This document shows positions 13,859-20,663 of a stretch of DNA of 20,663 nucleotides, piece after piece (positions within the stretch are counted from its first letter, which is position 1; every line of letters starts with the position of its first letter). This DNA is from Candidatus Poseidoniales archaeon (GTDB lineage Archaea > Thermoplasmatota > Poseidoniia > Poseidoniales > Poseidoniaceae), in contig QQSA01000086.1 in the NCBI GenBank assembly GCA_003602535.1, forward strand, positions 1-20,663, given 5' to 3'. Below the pieces are notes generated by a model that was given only the letters and a program-made list of their open reading frames with translations, ran no database searches and was not told the DNA's origin. Both the position numbers and the translations under genes were made by a program.

Positions 13859-15159
13859 TTAACATGAATGATTTGCACCTGTCGAGCGATGACAGGAGCA
13901 ACATTCAAACTCATCTTGATGAATTTGCAAGAAGAGTTACTTCAATCATTATTCTAATTGTTGTTCTTACTGGAATATGGTCATTATCAATCGATGAAAT
14001 TTTGCGTTCAGTATTACTCAAACTCGACCCTTGTTCTGGAGCCTGTATCAACATTTTCTCACCAGATGAATGGGCTGGAACTAGATGGCTAAGTGCCTCA
14101 TTACTTGGATTATTTACAGCAGCACCATATGCCATGATGCAGGCATATTCTTTTGCTAGACCTGGACTATTACCTAGTGAAAGAAGAGCATTGGTAATAT
14201 GGATGGTTTCAATGTGGGCATTGTCTCTATCCTCATTGATTTTCACAATTTCAATATTCCTTCCCTGGCTATACGAATACGGGCACACCTTCAATGAAGA
14301 TTCAGGATTGATTGGAAGATATGATGCTGCTGAAATGTTGCATGTTTCAATTTCAATTGCATGGGCAATAATTCTAGTTCTCGCAGCGATGTGCGTGGTC
14401 ATAATTGCAGGAATGTCAAAATTATTATGGAAGGGCAATGCAGGTTGGTGGAGGCTAAGAATTCATGGAGTCATGCTAATGTTACTTTGGTTAATCATTC
14501 CTGATGGATTACCAGGTCTCTTATTCACGCTGACTTTTTTGGCTTCAGGATTAGTTGAAATTGTAGGTTGGAGAGCATTTAGGGCGCCGATTCCTATAGG
14601 TCATGGATTAATGGATTTATTAGATATCGATGGTGGAATATATCGTGTACTGTATGTGGATTGTAGTTGTTATGAAACCTCTCCAAGTATCAAACCATTG
14701 AAGGGGATGGGATATATTTCGTACCGATCTGTTTGCAGAGACAAAGAGCAGCAGGACAGGTTATTGGATGTAGTAAAGAGATTTAATGCTGACAAATTAG
14801 TATTCTCAGGATGTGTAATTGAATCATTACCGATTGAATATGTTGATTCACTAAGATTCCTCGGATGTAAAGCTGAAACATTGAATCTTGCACATTTATC
14901 GGCGATCAGGACTGATGATAATCTGATAGATTGTGAATTGGCTATGGCATGCCTACAGGAGCCATGGAGCGAAAATAGCGTAAATCAGAGATGTAAGGAA
15001 ATCTTAGCGGAATCGGGTATCAATACAATATATTACGGCGAGGAAATACCGTTCGGACTAAACCTTCAAGAAAATGAATCTTGGATTACAAATCCTCATG
15101 ATTCGCTAATACAAACTCTTGAAAAAATGGATATTTCTGTGACACCTCTAAGCAATTGA
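13855..15159 (+). CDS. tatC: TatC-like translocase fused to a Cys-rich HdrA-N-like cytoplasmic domain
   Basis: Residues 1-245 of 434 resemble TatC, the core receptor of twin-arginine export of folded proteins. 'THLDEFARRV' at 19-28 matches the conserved N-terminal HLxEL segment, 'SPDEW' at 69-73 and 'MMQAYSFARPGLLPSERR' at 94-111 match the first loops, and about six membrane helices are visible. An extracytoplasmic CxxxC (Cys60, Cys64) could form a disulfide. Residues about 255-434 are an added soluble domain with CSC (270-272), Cys294 in 'SVCRDKEQQDRLLD', Cys320 in 'ADKLVFSGCVIESLP' and 'LGCKAETLNLAHLSAIR' at 336-352. This order resembles the N-terminal Fe-S domain of heterodisulfide reductase HdrA ('CHCG', then 'C...Q..I', then 'VVVAACSP' and 'NiR'). 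That match is by eye and is inference. ATG 13855 overlaps the previous stop; ATG 13864 is an alternative. Confidence 0.75.
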   Translation: MINMNDLHLSSDDRSNIQTHLDEFARRVTSIIILIVVLTGIWSLSIDEILRSVLLKLDPCSGACINIFSPDEWAGTRWLSASLLGLFTAAPYAMMQAYSFARPGLLPSERRALVIWMVSMWALSLSSLIFTISIFLPWLYEYGHTFNEDSGLIGRYDAAEMLHVSISIAWAIILVLAAMCVVIIAGMSKLLWKGNAGWWRLRIHGVMLMLLWLIIPDGLPGLLFTLTFLASGLVEIVGWRAFRAPIPIGHGLMDLLDIDGGIYRVLYVDCSCYETSPSIKPLKGMGYISYRSVCRDKEQQDRLLDVVKRFNADKLVFSGCVIESLPIEYVDSLRFLGCKAETLNLAHLSAIRTDDNLIDCELAMACLQEPWSENSVNQRCKEILAESGINTIYYGEEIPFGLNLQENESWITNPHDSLIQTLEKMDISVTPLSN

Positions 15160-15190
15160 TTCATACCTTTAGACCATCCCAAATAGTTTG

Positions 15191-17233
15191 ATGCGACCCA
15201 TCATTGGCTGGCCAATTGCCATCATACTCGCACTTCTAACAGTGGGAGCGTACCTAAATGGTGATGCAATTAATGAATGGATTCGAGAGAATTCAGTTGT
15301 TGTTCAAGAGGAGGAAGCGGGACCACTTGTTGGCATTGTCGAAAATGAGAAATGGTTGGTTGTTTTAGTAGATTTTCCAGATGTAAATGAACCTGAATAT
15401 TGTAATCAACAACATGCTTCAAATCTTATTGATGATGCTGCTGAAGTGTTTATGAATCAAGGAGTTGGTCCAGATTCAACACTAGAAATAGTATATCACG
15501 ACCGAATAATTTCTGCCGACCATAAATTAGCTGACTACGGACATGATACTAATGGTGCTAAGGATGTTGGGAAGAATGATGTCAATCCTAGAATACTAGC
15601 AATGGAAATAGTTCTCAAGATAAAAGATGAAGTCGACTGGGCGAAATTTGACTTGAACGATGATGGTTGGGTAGATCGATTTTTGATTTTGCACTGTGAA
15701 GAAACTCAGGAGGACAACAAGAAAGCTAGTTCAATCAATTCGCACTTCTCATCGATAGAGGAAATTGTAGAATTACCAGATGGTTTGAAGATTTCACACT
15801 ATGCAATTTCGAGTCAATATTCATCCAGGTATTTGGGCACAATTATTCACGAGGTTTACCACCAATTAGGAGCAGCAGACCTATACCCAGTTGAAGATGA
15901 TACTGTAAATCAAGACTGGAGTGGAATCGGTGATTGGGACATAATGGGAACCGGAAATTGGAATGGAAACGGTGTTTGGCCAGCATTACCAACTGGGCCA
16001 AGTATTGAGTTAATGGGAGGTAATCGTCACCAAGAGATAGAATTAGAGTGGTTGTCTGGAACTGATTGTCAAGGGCCACAATACGTTTTCACTGGAATTT
16101 CTGAAGAAGGGACTGCGTTAAAAATTCCAATTGATGATGAAGAATATATTTGGATTGAATATCGTAGTGATTCGGGATATGATTCAGATTTACCAGGACA
16201 TGGCCTTCTTGTTCTTCAACATGACTTGAAGTCAGGAGATGTCGAAGACAATATAGTAAATTCTCATCCAGAAAGAGCTTGGTTGACTGTAATTGAGGCA
16301 GATGGCCAGAATGATATGCAACAATCATCAGATAATGAGGGCGAAAGTAGTGATTTGTTTTGGGATGGAGGTATCTTTGGAGCGGATGGAATAACTATTA
16401 GAAATCGAGATGGAATTCTCGTAGATTGGATAGCAAATGTCTCCTTGGAAGATGGTAAGCCAATGGTTAAATTTTCATCAGCAAATTGTGGCCACAGTAT
16501 CGATATTGATCTTCCAGATTATGGTTCAGTTTTAACTCCAAATGACAGTATCCCTATCAAAGGATACTGTGAAGGAATTGATTACGATTTGTACAGCAGC
16601 GATGGTAGAAACATCGAAGTTCAGGATGAAAAAATTATATTTTCAGACACGGGTATTGTTGGAGTTGTAGGAGTCATTACTGGTACGATAACATGTGATT
16701 CTGGAACTGATATTGATATTCGACATGAGTTCGAAATTTTGGGTAACATTCCAATAGAGTATTCATATTCAGGAATTATTGATCCGTACGAAAAATCATC
16801 ACTGGCAATCCCAATTGAGTTTGTAGGGGAAGGTTCACAGTTGTGGCTGGTAGGTGTTGATGGCCCTCTGAGTAGAGTCGCCACAACAGAAAATGTTCAA
16901 AAGTTATCAAAAGGTTCAGATATTATTCTAGATATTGAACCCGGTGAATTACTTTCAGATGGAATGGTTGTGAAAGGTGAAATTATCATTGCATCCGATT
17001 CAGGACATCGTTACATAATTGATGTTGAGTTAGTTGCTGAAACGTCAGAAGAATCTACATTTGAGGAATGGACAACACCTGATAAATTAGTTCCAATAGC
17101 ACTAGCACTTGCCACTCTATGGGTAATCTTAGGAATCAGATCATTTTCCGGGGAGGTGCCTTCTGAAGAGCAAGAAGTTCCAACTGTCCCTCATGAGGGC
17201 TACGACCCATCCCTTATTGACCCCTTCAGCTAA
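15191..17233 (+). CDS. Membrane-anchored M6-like metalloprotease
   Basis: The 680-residue protein has an N-terminal hydrophobic signal/anchor (residues about 4-22) and a second helix near the C-terminus (about 634-650), with a short acidic tail. The zinc site is 'HEVYHQLGAADLY' at 220-232: His220, Glu221 and His224, with Asp230 as the likely third ligand, as in the M6 pattern HExxHxLGxxDxY. 'GDWDIMGTGNWNG' at 247-259 is the conserved Met-turn region of M6 (immune-inhibitor A-type) peptidases. An EF-hand-like loop at 154-162 (DxNxDGxVD) may bind calcium. Residues about 440-630 are beta-rich. It probably cleaves proteins outside the cell. ATG 15191 is preferred to TTG 15188; no clear ribosome-binding sequence is seen, so a leaderless mRNA is possible. 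The last 93 bases overlap endA on the opposite strand. Confidence 0.87.
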   Translation: MRPIIGWPIAIILALLTVGAYLNGDAINEWIRENSVVVQEEEAGPLVGIVENEKWLVVLVDFPDVNEPEYCNQQHASNLIDDAAEVFMNQGVGPDSTLEIVYHDRIISADHKLADYGHDTNGAKDVGKNDVNPRILAMEIVLKIKDEVDWAKFDLNDDGWVDRFLILHCEETQEDNKKASSINSHFSSIEEIVELPDGLKISHYAISSQYSSRYLGTIIHEVYHQLGAADLYPVEDDTVNQDWSGIGDWDIMGTGNWNGNGVWPALPTGPSIELMGGNRHQEIELEWLSGTDCQGPQYVFTGISEEGTALKIPIDDEEYIWIEYRSDSGYDSDLPGHGLLVLQHDLKSGDVEDNIVNSHPERAWLTVIEADGQNDMQQSSDNEGESSDLFWDGGIFGADGITIRNRDGILVDWIANVSLEDGKPMVKFSSANCGHSIDIDLPDYGSVLTPNDSIPIKGYCEGIDYDLYSSDGRNIEVQDEKIIFSDTGIVGVVGVITGTITCDSGTDIDIRHEFEILGNIPIEYSYSGIIDPYEKSSLAIPIEFVGEGSQLWLVGVDGPLSRVATTENVQKLSKGSDIILDIEPGELLSDGMVVKGEIIIASDSGHRYIIDVELVAETSEESTFEEWTTPDKLVPIALALATLWVILGIRSFSGEVPSEEQEVPTVPHEGYDPSLIDPFS

Positions 17234-18088
17234 TCTAACAGATAGGCTAACTCCTTCCCATTTCTTGGGGGAATCATTTTCCATTTGAAGCAACCAAGGT
17301 GCATGATCCTCATCAACAGGAGTTGAATATACTCTCCACCTGCAGCCATATTTGAATCCTGGACGCATCAATAAACCTCGAGAATTTAATTCATCGAAAA
17401 GATCGGTCACTGGATCATCTATGCCTCGAATCCAATTTACCTCCTCATCTCGTAAGAACCGTCTCGATAAATGCTCAACTCCCAATAAAGGATGTTCCTC
17501 CTTAGTGGCAGGGGTTACGCTTCCCCTTGGGTCGATTAAAGATAAACGATACATTGTAACATCCATTTCATCATCTACTATTGCTAATTCTGCCATCATA
17601 TTTTCTGCCTTAATTTCTTGAGCCCAAGAAAATAATTCGCCAATATCCAAATTGTCACCTGTTCGAGCCCATCTAACTACTGCTTCAGCACTACCTTTAC
17701 TCGGATGAGATTCACGTGGCCACCTCAACCATCTGCCATCGATAGGTACCACTTTTTCACCAGCATTTCTAACTACGTCAAAGGCGACTGATTTGTGCGC
17801 AAAATTTGGATCTGCACGCATTCTTTCATCAACCCAACCTTCTGGCAAGGGGACATGGCGATGCCAATGGCAAAACATGACTTCCTCTTCGTTAAGGATG
17901 ATTCCACCGTCTACTGGTTTACCCAAAGCTGATTTTTGATACAATCGATTTGATAGTGGTGCAGCAATGAACCAACCTCCATCTCTAGCAATTGGTTCAG
18001 CGTTTGTTTTTGATGGAGCACCATCGCTGGTTAGTCCAATAGGACGAGTCGATCGAGCCCTTGGTTTGGACCGACGGCCGCCTGACAT
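17141..18088 (-). CDS. endA: tRNA-splicing endonuclease (duplicated-domain, homodimeric type)
   Basis: The 315-residue enzyme cuts introns from pre-tRNA at the bulge-helix-bulge. The C-terminal catalytic half has 'RGLLMRPGFKYGCRWRVYST' with Tyr254, His262 in 'DEDHAPWLLQ' and Lys292 in 'AEGVNKGWVVAL', matching the Tyr-His-Lys triad of the family (spacings 8 and 30; the Methanocaldococcus enzyme has 10 and 31). The N-terminal half (about 38-190, ending 'VTMYRLSLIDPRGS') resembles a degenerate copy, as in the roughly 305-residue Archaeoglobus enzyme that works as a homodimer. ATG 18088 is chosen because CCGGAG precedes it; the longer in-frame start at 18175 would overlap the divergent gene's start. 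The N-terminal 30 residues are basic and probably disordered. Confidence 0.92.
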   Translation of the reverse strand: MSGGRRSKPRARSTRPIGLTSDGAPSKTNAEPIARDGGWFIAAPLSNRLYQKSALGKPVDGGIILNEEEVMFCHWHRHVPLPEGWVDERMRADPNFAHKSVAFDVVRNAGEKVVPIDGRWLRWPRESHPSKGSAEAVVRWARTGDNLDIGELFSWAQEIKAENMMAELAIVDDEMDVTMYRLSLIDPRGSVTPATKEEHPLLGVEHLSRRFLRDEEVNWIRGIDDPVTDLFDELNSRGLLMRPGFKYGCRWRVYSTPVDEDHAPWLLQMENDSPKKWEGVSLSVRLAEGVNKGWVVALMRDSWNFLLFRRHLPGK

Positions 18089-18150
18089 ATACTCCGGATA
18101 GTGACCAGTCTTATGTGCCTCCCCCTTACTCGCAAAATTGAGGGAGCAAT
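18089..18150. promoter_or_regulatory. Divergent promoter region between endA and the wHTH-TerB gene
   Basis: The 62 bases between the two start codons must contain both promoters. Ribosome-binding sequences are visible on each side: GGAG (opposite strand) before the endA ATG, and GAGGGAGC at 18140-18147 before the ATG at 18151. CTCCC at 18119-18123 and GGGAG at 18142-18146 form an inverted repeat with an 18-base spacer. Control function is inferred from position. Confidence 0.4.
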
Positions 18151-19110
18151 ATGGTAGACGGTTTCCTCGGCACATTAACTACTGAGGAAAGAACGCTTTT
18201 ACACCTGTTCGATAATATCTTACCAGAAGGAAATTGGGAAGCTCCAAACACTATCACTCAGGCTGGAATCTCAGCAGCAGTACATGTTCAACGTAAGCAT
18301 GTTCCTAGAACATTAAAGAAACTTGAAAAAAATTCGGACTTAACAACTGGACAAAGACATGTACCAGGAGCAAGACAGAAAAGACGTGTTTATGGATTGA
18401 CGCCATCGGGTAGAGAAAGAGCGGGAGAACTTCGAGAACGTATATTATCAGAATTAGTGATAAGAAATGGCGAAAAGGTTACTCTCTCAAGTTTAAGAAA
18501 AGGCGGACAGATGACTCTTGAATTGATTTCACATGTTGATGAAGGCATGGTATTCCATGACAGCCCAGTAACATCACCGGTCTCAAATCCAGAAGGTGTT
18601 GCATCTTTAGATGCACAAGCAGGAGAGGATTTGGTTAGGCGAATGCTTGCTAGAGCATGGGAAGACGGAAAAATAACCAACGATGAGCAACAACTCATTA
18701 CAGAAGTTGTGAATTTTGTAGGCATGCACCCAGATCGAGTGCGTAGGCTATCCGATGAAGCTAGAAGAGCACAAAACGCTCCTCCGCCAGAGGAAGTATA
18801 CCTCGACATGTTGCGGCAAGCTCTAATCGATGGAGAGATAATGCAAGATGAGATCGCTCTTTTAACTACGATGCGTGAAGCCTTTGGCATCGATTTAGAA
18901 ACTCATGAGAAACTAGTTGCGGAAGCAATTCTCGACCCTGCTCTTGATGATGCAACAAAAGCATATCGCGCATCTCTCGAAACCGCACTTGAAGATGGCA
19001 TGATAACACCTGACGAAGACGCTATTTTAGCAACACTACGCACTACTCTAGACATTCCTGAATCGAGACATGCGACATTGCTAGCAGAAATTCTGGACAG
19101 AGATGATTGA
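18151..19110 (+). CDS. Winged-helix protein with three TerB/EF-hand-like helical repeats
   Basis: The 319-residue protein has a winged helix at residues about 8-95: 'ITQAGISAAVHVQRKHVPRT' is the likely recognition region and 'KRRVYGLTPSGRERA' the wing, resembling archaeal MarR/wHTH proteins. A linker with Pro and Ser follows, then three repeats at about 161-205, 217-260 and 272-315, each with a core of the form 'A..DG.I..DE..LL' ('EDGKITNDEQQLI', 'IDGEIMQDEIALL', 'EDGMITPDEDAIL'). This pattern recalls TerB-like helical domains and degenerate EF-hands. It may bind DNA and respond to a metal or partner. Divergent from endA and 27 bases upstream of the kinase gene, it could regulate either, but no target is shown. 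Confidence 0.72.
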   Translation: MVDGFLGTLTTEERTLLHLFDNILPEGNWEAPNTITQAGISAAVHVQRKHVPRTLKKLEKNSDLTTGQRHVPGARQKRRVYGLTPSGRERAGELRERILSELVIRNGEKVTLSSLRKGGQMTLELISHVDEGMVFHDSPVTSPVSNPEGVASLDAQAGEDLVRRMLARAWEDGKITNDEQQLITEVVNFVGMHPDRVRRLSDEARRAQNAPPPEEVYLDMLRQALIDGEIMQDEIALLTTMREAFGIDLETHEKLVAEAILDPALDDATKAYRASLETALEDGMITPDEDAILATLRTTLDIPESRHATLLAEILDRDD

Positions 19111-19137
19111 AAAACAGGAAACCCCGGAGGCGATAAT

Positions 19138-20190
19138 ATGGGAATGAGCGATGTTGAACACGAAACTCACGACCGATTGGTCAATTTGCAGACTAGAATA
19201 AAGAATATGTCCGGAGATGTAGTTCTAGTTGGAGATATTATGCTTGACAGATATATCCACGGATATGCAAACAATTTGAACTCTAGAGCACCAGTTCCTG
19301 TGCTAAAAGAAACACATCGGCATGAGGATGTAGGTGCGGCTGCACACGTTGCAAGGGGTTTGGAAAACATTGGATTAGATGCCATATTATTCGGAGTAAT
19401 CGGGGATGATTTGCCTGGAGAAAGTATAATCGAAGCATTAGAGGAAGAAGATGTCGAATGTGATGGAATTGCAATAATCGAAGATCGAACAACTACTGTG
19501 AAAACGAGACTAATTGCGGGAAGAGAGTATCTAATTTCCAATCAACAATTGGTACTCAGATGGGATATTGAAGATGACTCACCAATCAATTCGGAAGCAC
19601 ATTCATCAATCATGGATCAAGCCGTCAATAGAATTGGTTCATCAGATGTCTTGGTAATCTCTGATTATGGTCAAGGTGTTGTCACCGACGAAGGTGCTGC
19701 TCGACTGATAAATGCTGCACAAGTTGCAGGAGTTCCAGTCATATGTGATCCAAAATTAACTGGACTTCACAGAACTGTAGGAGCAGATTGGGTTATATTT
19801 CAAACTCGAGGATTAGATTTGATGGCTAAGCGAATGGCAAGCAGTGACTCATCCGATGCTGCAAAGATATTGATTAAAGAAAATAATTGGAAAAATTTGA
19901 TGGTTTTACAAGGAGAAAATGGAGTGACCGTTTACACTGCCGATGAAGAAGTTATTTCCGCACCATGTACACTGGCAGAACCACGAGGTGTAATCGGAAT
20001 TATTGACGCTGCAGCAGTTGCTGTTGCTGCAGGAGTCAACCTAGGTTTGAGTGTTGAGGACATTGCACATTTAGCTAATGCAGCCTGTGAATGCATCATG
20101 AGTGGAACACAAAATTTCACACTTACAAGCGACGATCTGGCAAACCGACTAGGCGAAGTTGCTTGGAGTCTACAAATCTCGCAGAGGTGA
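19138..20190 (+). CDS. PfkB-family kinase of the RfaE1/HldE type with an altered GAGD motif
   Basis: The 350-residue protein fits the ribokinase fold of heptose-7-phosphate kinases (RfaE1/HldE N-terminal domain): 'VLVGDIMLDRYIHG' from 29, 'SRAPVPVLKE' at 49-58, 'GAAAHVARGLENIGL' at 66-80 and 'ISDYGQGVVTDEGA' in mid-chain. In PfkB kinases the phosphate-binding and catalytic motif is GAGD. Here it reads 'RGVIGIID' (GIID at 287-290): the catalytic Asp290 position is kept, but the flexible Ala-Gly anion hole is replaced by Ile-Ile. It may be a weak kinase, act on another substrate, or be a pseudokinase. GGAGGCGAT lies before ATG 19138; ATG 19144 is an alternative. No heptose or ADP-heptose pathway gene is nearby, so the substrate is unknown. 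The stop is 4 bases before the archease start. Confidence 0.83.
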   Translation: MGMSDVEHETHDRLVNLQTRIKNMSGDVVLVGDIMLDRYIHGYANNLNSRAPVPVLKETHRHEDVGAAAHVARGLENIGLDAILFGVIGDDLPGESIIEALEEEDVECDGIAIIEDRTTTVKTRLIAGREYLISNQQLVLRWDIEDDSPINSEAHSSIMDQAVNRIGSSDVLVISDYGQGVVTDEGAARLINAAQVAGVPVICDPKLTGLHRTVGADWVIFQTRGLDLMAKRMASSDSSDAAKILIKENNWKNLMVLQGENGVTVYTADEEVISAPCTLAEPRGVIGIIDAAAVAVAAGVNLGLSVEDIAHLANAACECIMSGTQNFTLTSDDLANRLGEVAWSLQISQR

Positions 20191-20194
20191 TTGT

Positions 20195-20662
20195 TTGAGT
20201 TACTGGGTTCGCCCAACTACTGCAGATATTGGTATCAGAGCATTCGGGCTAAATCCAAATGATTTGTTACGTGAAATGACTATTGGTATGCAATCAATTC
20301 TTTTGGCAGATAAGCAAGATCTCAATGCGATAACTCGTAGTGTCGCTAGATGGGAAGTATCTCATGAAGGAGACCCCGACATTCTAATCGTAAAATGGCT
20401 GGATGAAGTTCTGTATAAGGCAGAAGTAAATAATGAATTTTTACTAGAATGTCAACCAATGATTCGTGATGGAATTATTGAAGCACAGGTTTCATTTGTT
20501 GCGAAAGATGAAGTCGAATTAGAAGTTGAGATCAAAGCGGTAACTACTCACGAATTCGCTTTCAAGCAGGTTGGTCCCGAAGAAATAATTCCTTCTGATT
20601 GGCCTGAAGTACCATCATTTGAGGGACCAGGGTGGTACGGAGATGTCGTCTTTGACATCTAA
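20195..20662 (+). CDS. Archease (RtcB ligase cofactor)
   Basis: The 155-residue protein matches archease: 'TTADIGIRAFGLNPNDLLRE' near the start, 'ILIVKWLDEVLYKAEV' for the conserved 'D.L...WLNELLY', and the C-terminal 'EVEIKAVTTHEFAF' and 'GDVVFDI', the last corresponding to the conserved 'VV.DI' end with its metal-binding Asp. Archease speeds guanylylation and turnover of the RNA ligase RtcB, which joins tRNA exons. TTG at 20195 is chosen as start because GAGGTGATT at 20184-20192 precedes it at suitable spacing and the ATAD-like motif then lies at the usual position; a longer in-frame start at 20159 lies inside the kinase gene. The frame is complete, with its stop one base before the window end. 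rtcB is not in the window. Confidence 0.93.
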   Translation: MSYWVRPTTADIGIRAFGLNPNDLLREMTIGMQSILLADKQDLNAITRSVARWEVSHEGDPDILIVKWLDEVLYKAEVNNEFLLECQPMIRDGIIEAQVSFVAKDEVELEVEIKAVTTHEFAFKQVGPEEIIPSDWPEVPSFEGPGWYGDVVFDI

Positions 20663-20663
20663 T

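Noticed and set aside
13911..14438. 175-codon minus-strand frame inside the TatC-like gene
   Set aside because: It is antisense to conserved TatC motifs and has no ribosome-binding sequence or domain.
18089..18175. Longer N-terminus for the splicing endonuclease from an upstream ATG at 18175
   Set aside because: It would overlap the start of the divergent gene and adds residues of unlikely composition; ATG 18088 has a ribosome-binding sequence.
18390..18890. 166-codon minus-strand frame inside the wHTH-TerB gene
   Set aside because: It is antisense to the three regular repeats; the translation is Ser/Cys-rich and resembles no protein.
1..20663. tRNA, rRNA, CRISPR arrays, insertion sequences
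   Set aside because: No cloverleaf-like intergenic sequence, regularly spaced repeats, transposase motifs or terminal inverted repeats were seen; all gaps between genes are under 160 bases.

Overview
The window is a gene-dense, AT-rich stretch that most likely comes from a planktonic euryarchaeon of the Marine Group II type (Candidatus Poseidoniales) or a close Thermoplasmatota relative. The archaeal signals are a tRNA-splicing endonuclease of the duplicated-domain type, an archease, a TrmB-type regulator fused to a V4R domain, and repeated wHTH and TPR architectures. They are mixed with genes more usual in bacteria or eukaryotes: a three-gene proton-translocating transhydrogenase, a sigma-like glutathione S-transferase, an ArsC/Spx-family protein and a PqqD-like protein. 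The lineage is an inference from gene content; no rRNA or tRNA gene is present to settle it. No mobile element, CRISPR array or tRNA was seen, and no stretch over 300 bases lacks a gene.

Layout. 1-2265 (+): the C-terminal part of a large surface protein with a transmembrane anchor, a 59-residue two-helix membrane protein and a PqqD-like protein, joined by overlapping stop and start codons. 2243-3275 (-): a formylglycine-generating-enzyme-like (SUMF1) protein followed by an ArsC/Spx-family protein. 3316-8061 (+): a 767-residue TPR protein, a TrmB-V4R regulator, an A-type Fe-S carrier and a short YgfZ/IBA57-like protein. 8146-8811 (+): a glutathione S-transferase. 8839-9777 (-): malate dehydrogenase, divergent from pntAA-pntAB-pntB (9936-12830, +). 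After a possible poly-T stop and a short leader with potential hairpins comes a secreted/membrane protein with a CxCH motif and a Reeler-like domain, stop-start coupled to a TatC homologue with an unusual Cys-rich C-terminal domain (12911-15159, +). A membrane-anchored M6-like metalloprotease follows (15191-17233, +). Its 3' end overlaps, antisense, the 3' end of the splicing endonuclease (17141-18088, -). The window closes with a wHTH-TerB-like protein, a PfkB/RfaE1-like kinase with an altered GAGD motif and an archease (18151-20662, +).

How the genes may work together. Malate dehydrogenase and transhydrogenase link NADH production to NADPH supply. The A-type carrier and the YgfZ protein match the ISCA-IBA57 pair used for [4Fe-4S] maturation, and a Cys-containing V4R regulator sits just upstream of them. 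The CxCH protein and the TatC fusion suggest a redox-linked export module at the membrane. EndA and archease (the RtcB ligase activator) are the cutting and ligation-support ends of archaeal tRNA splicing.

The most unusual items are the TatC fusion to an HdrA-N-like domain, the kinase with a GIID in place of GAGD, the small coupled membrane ORF and the SUMF1-like protein without catalytic cysteines.
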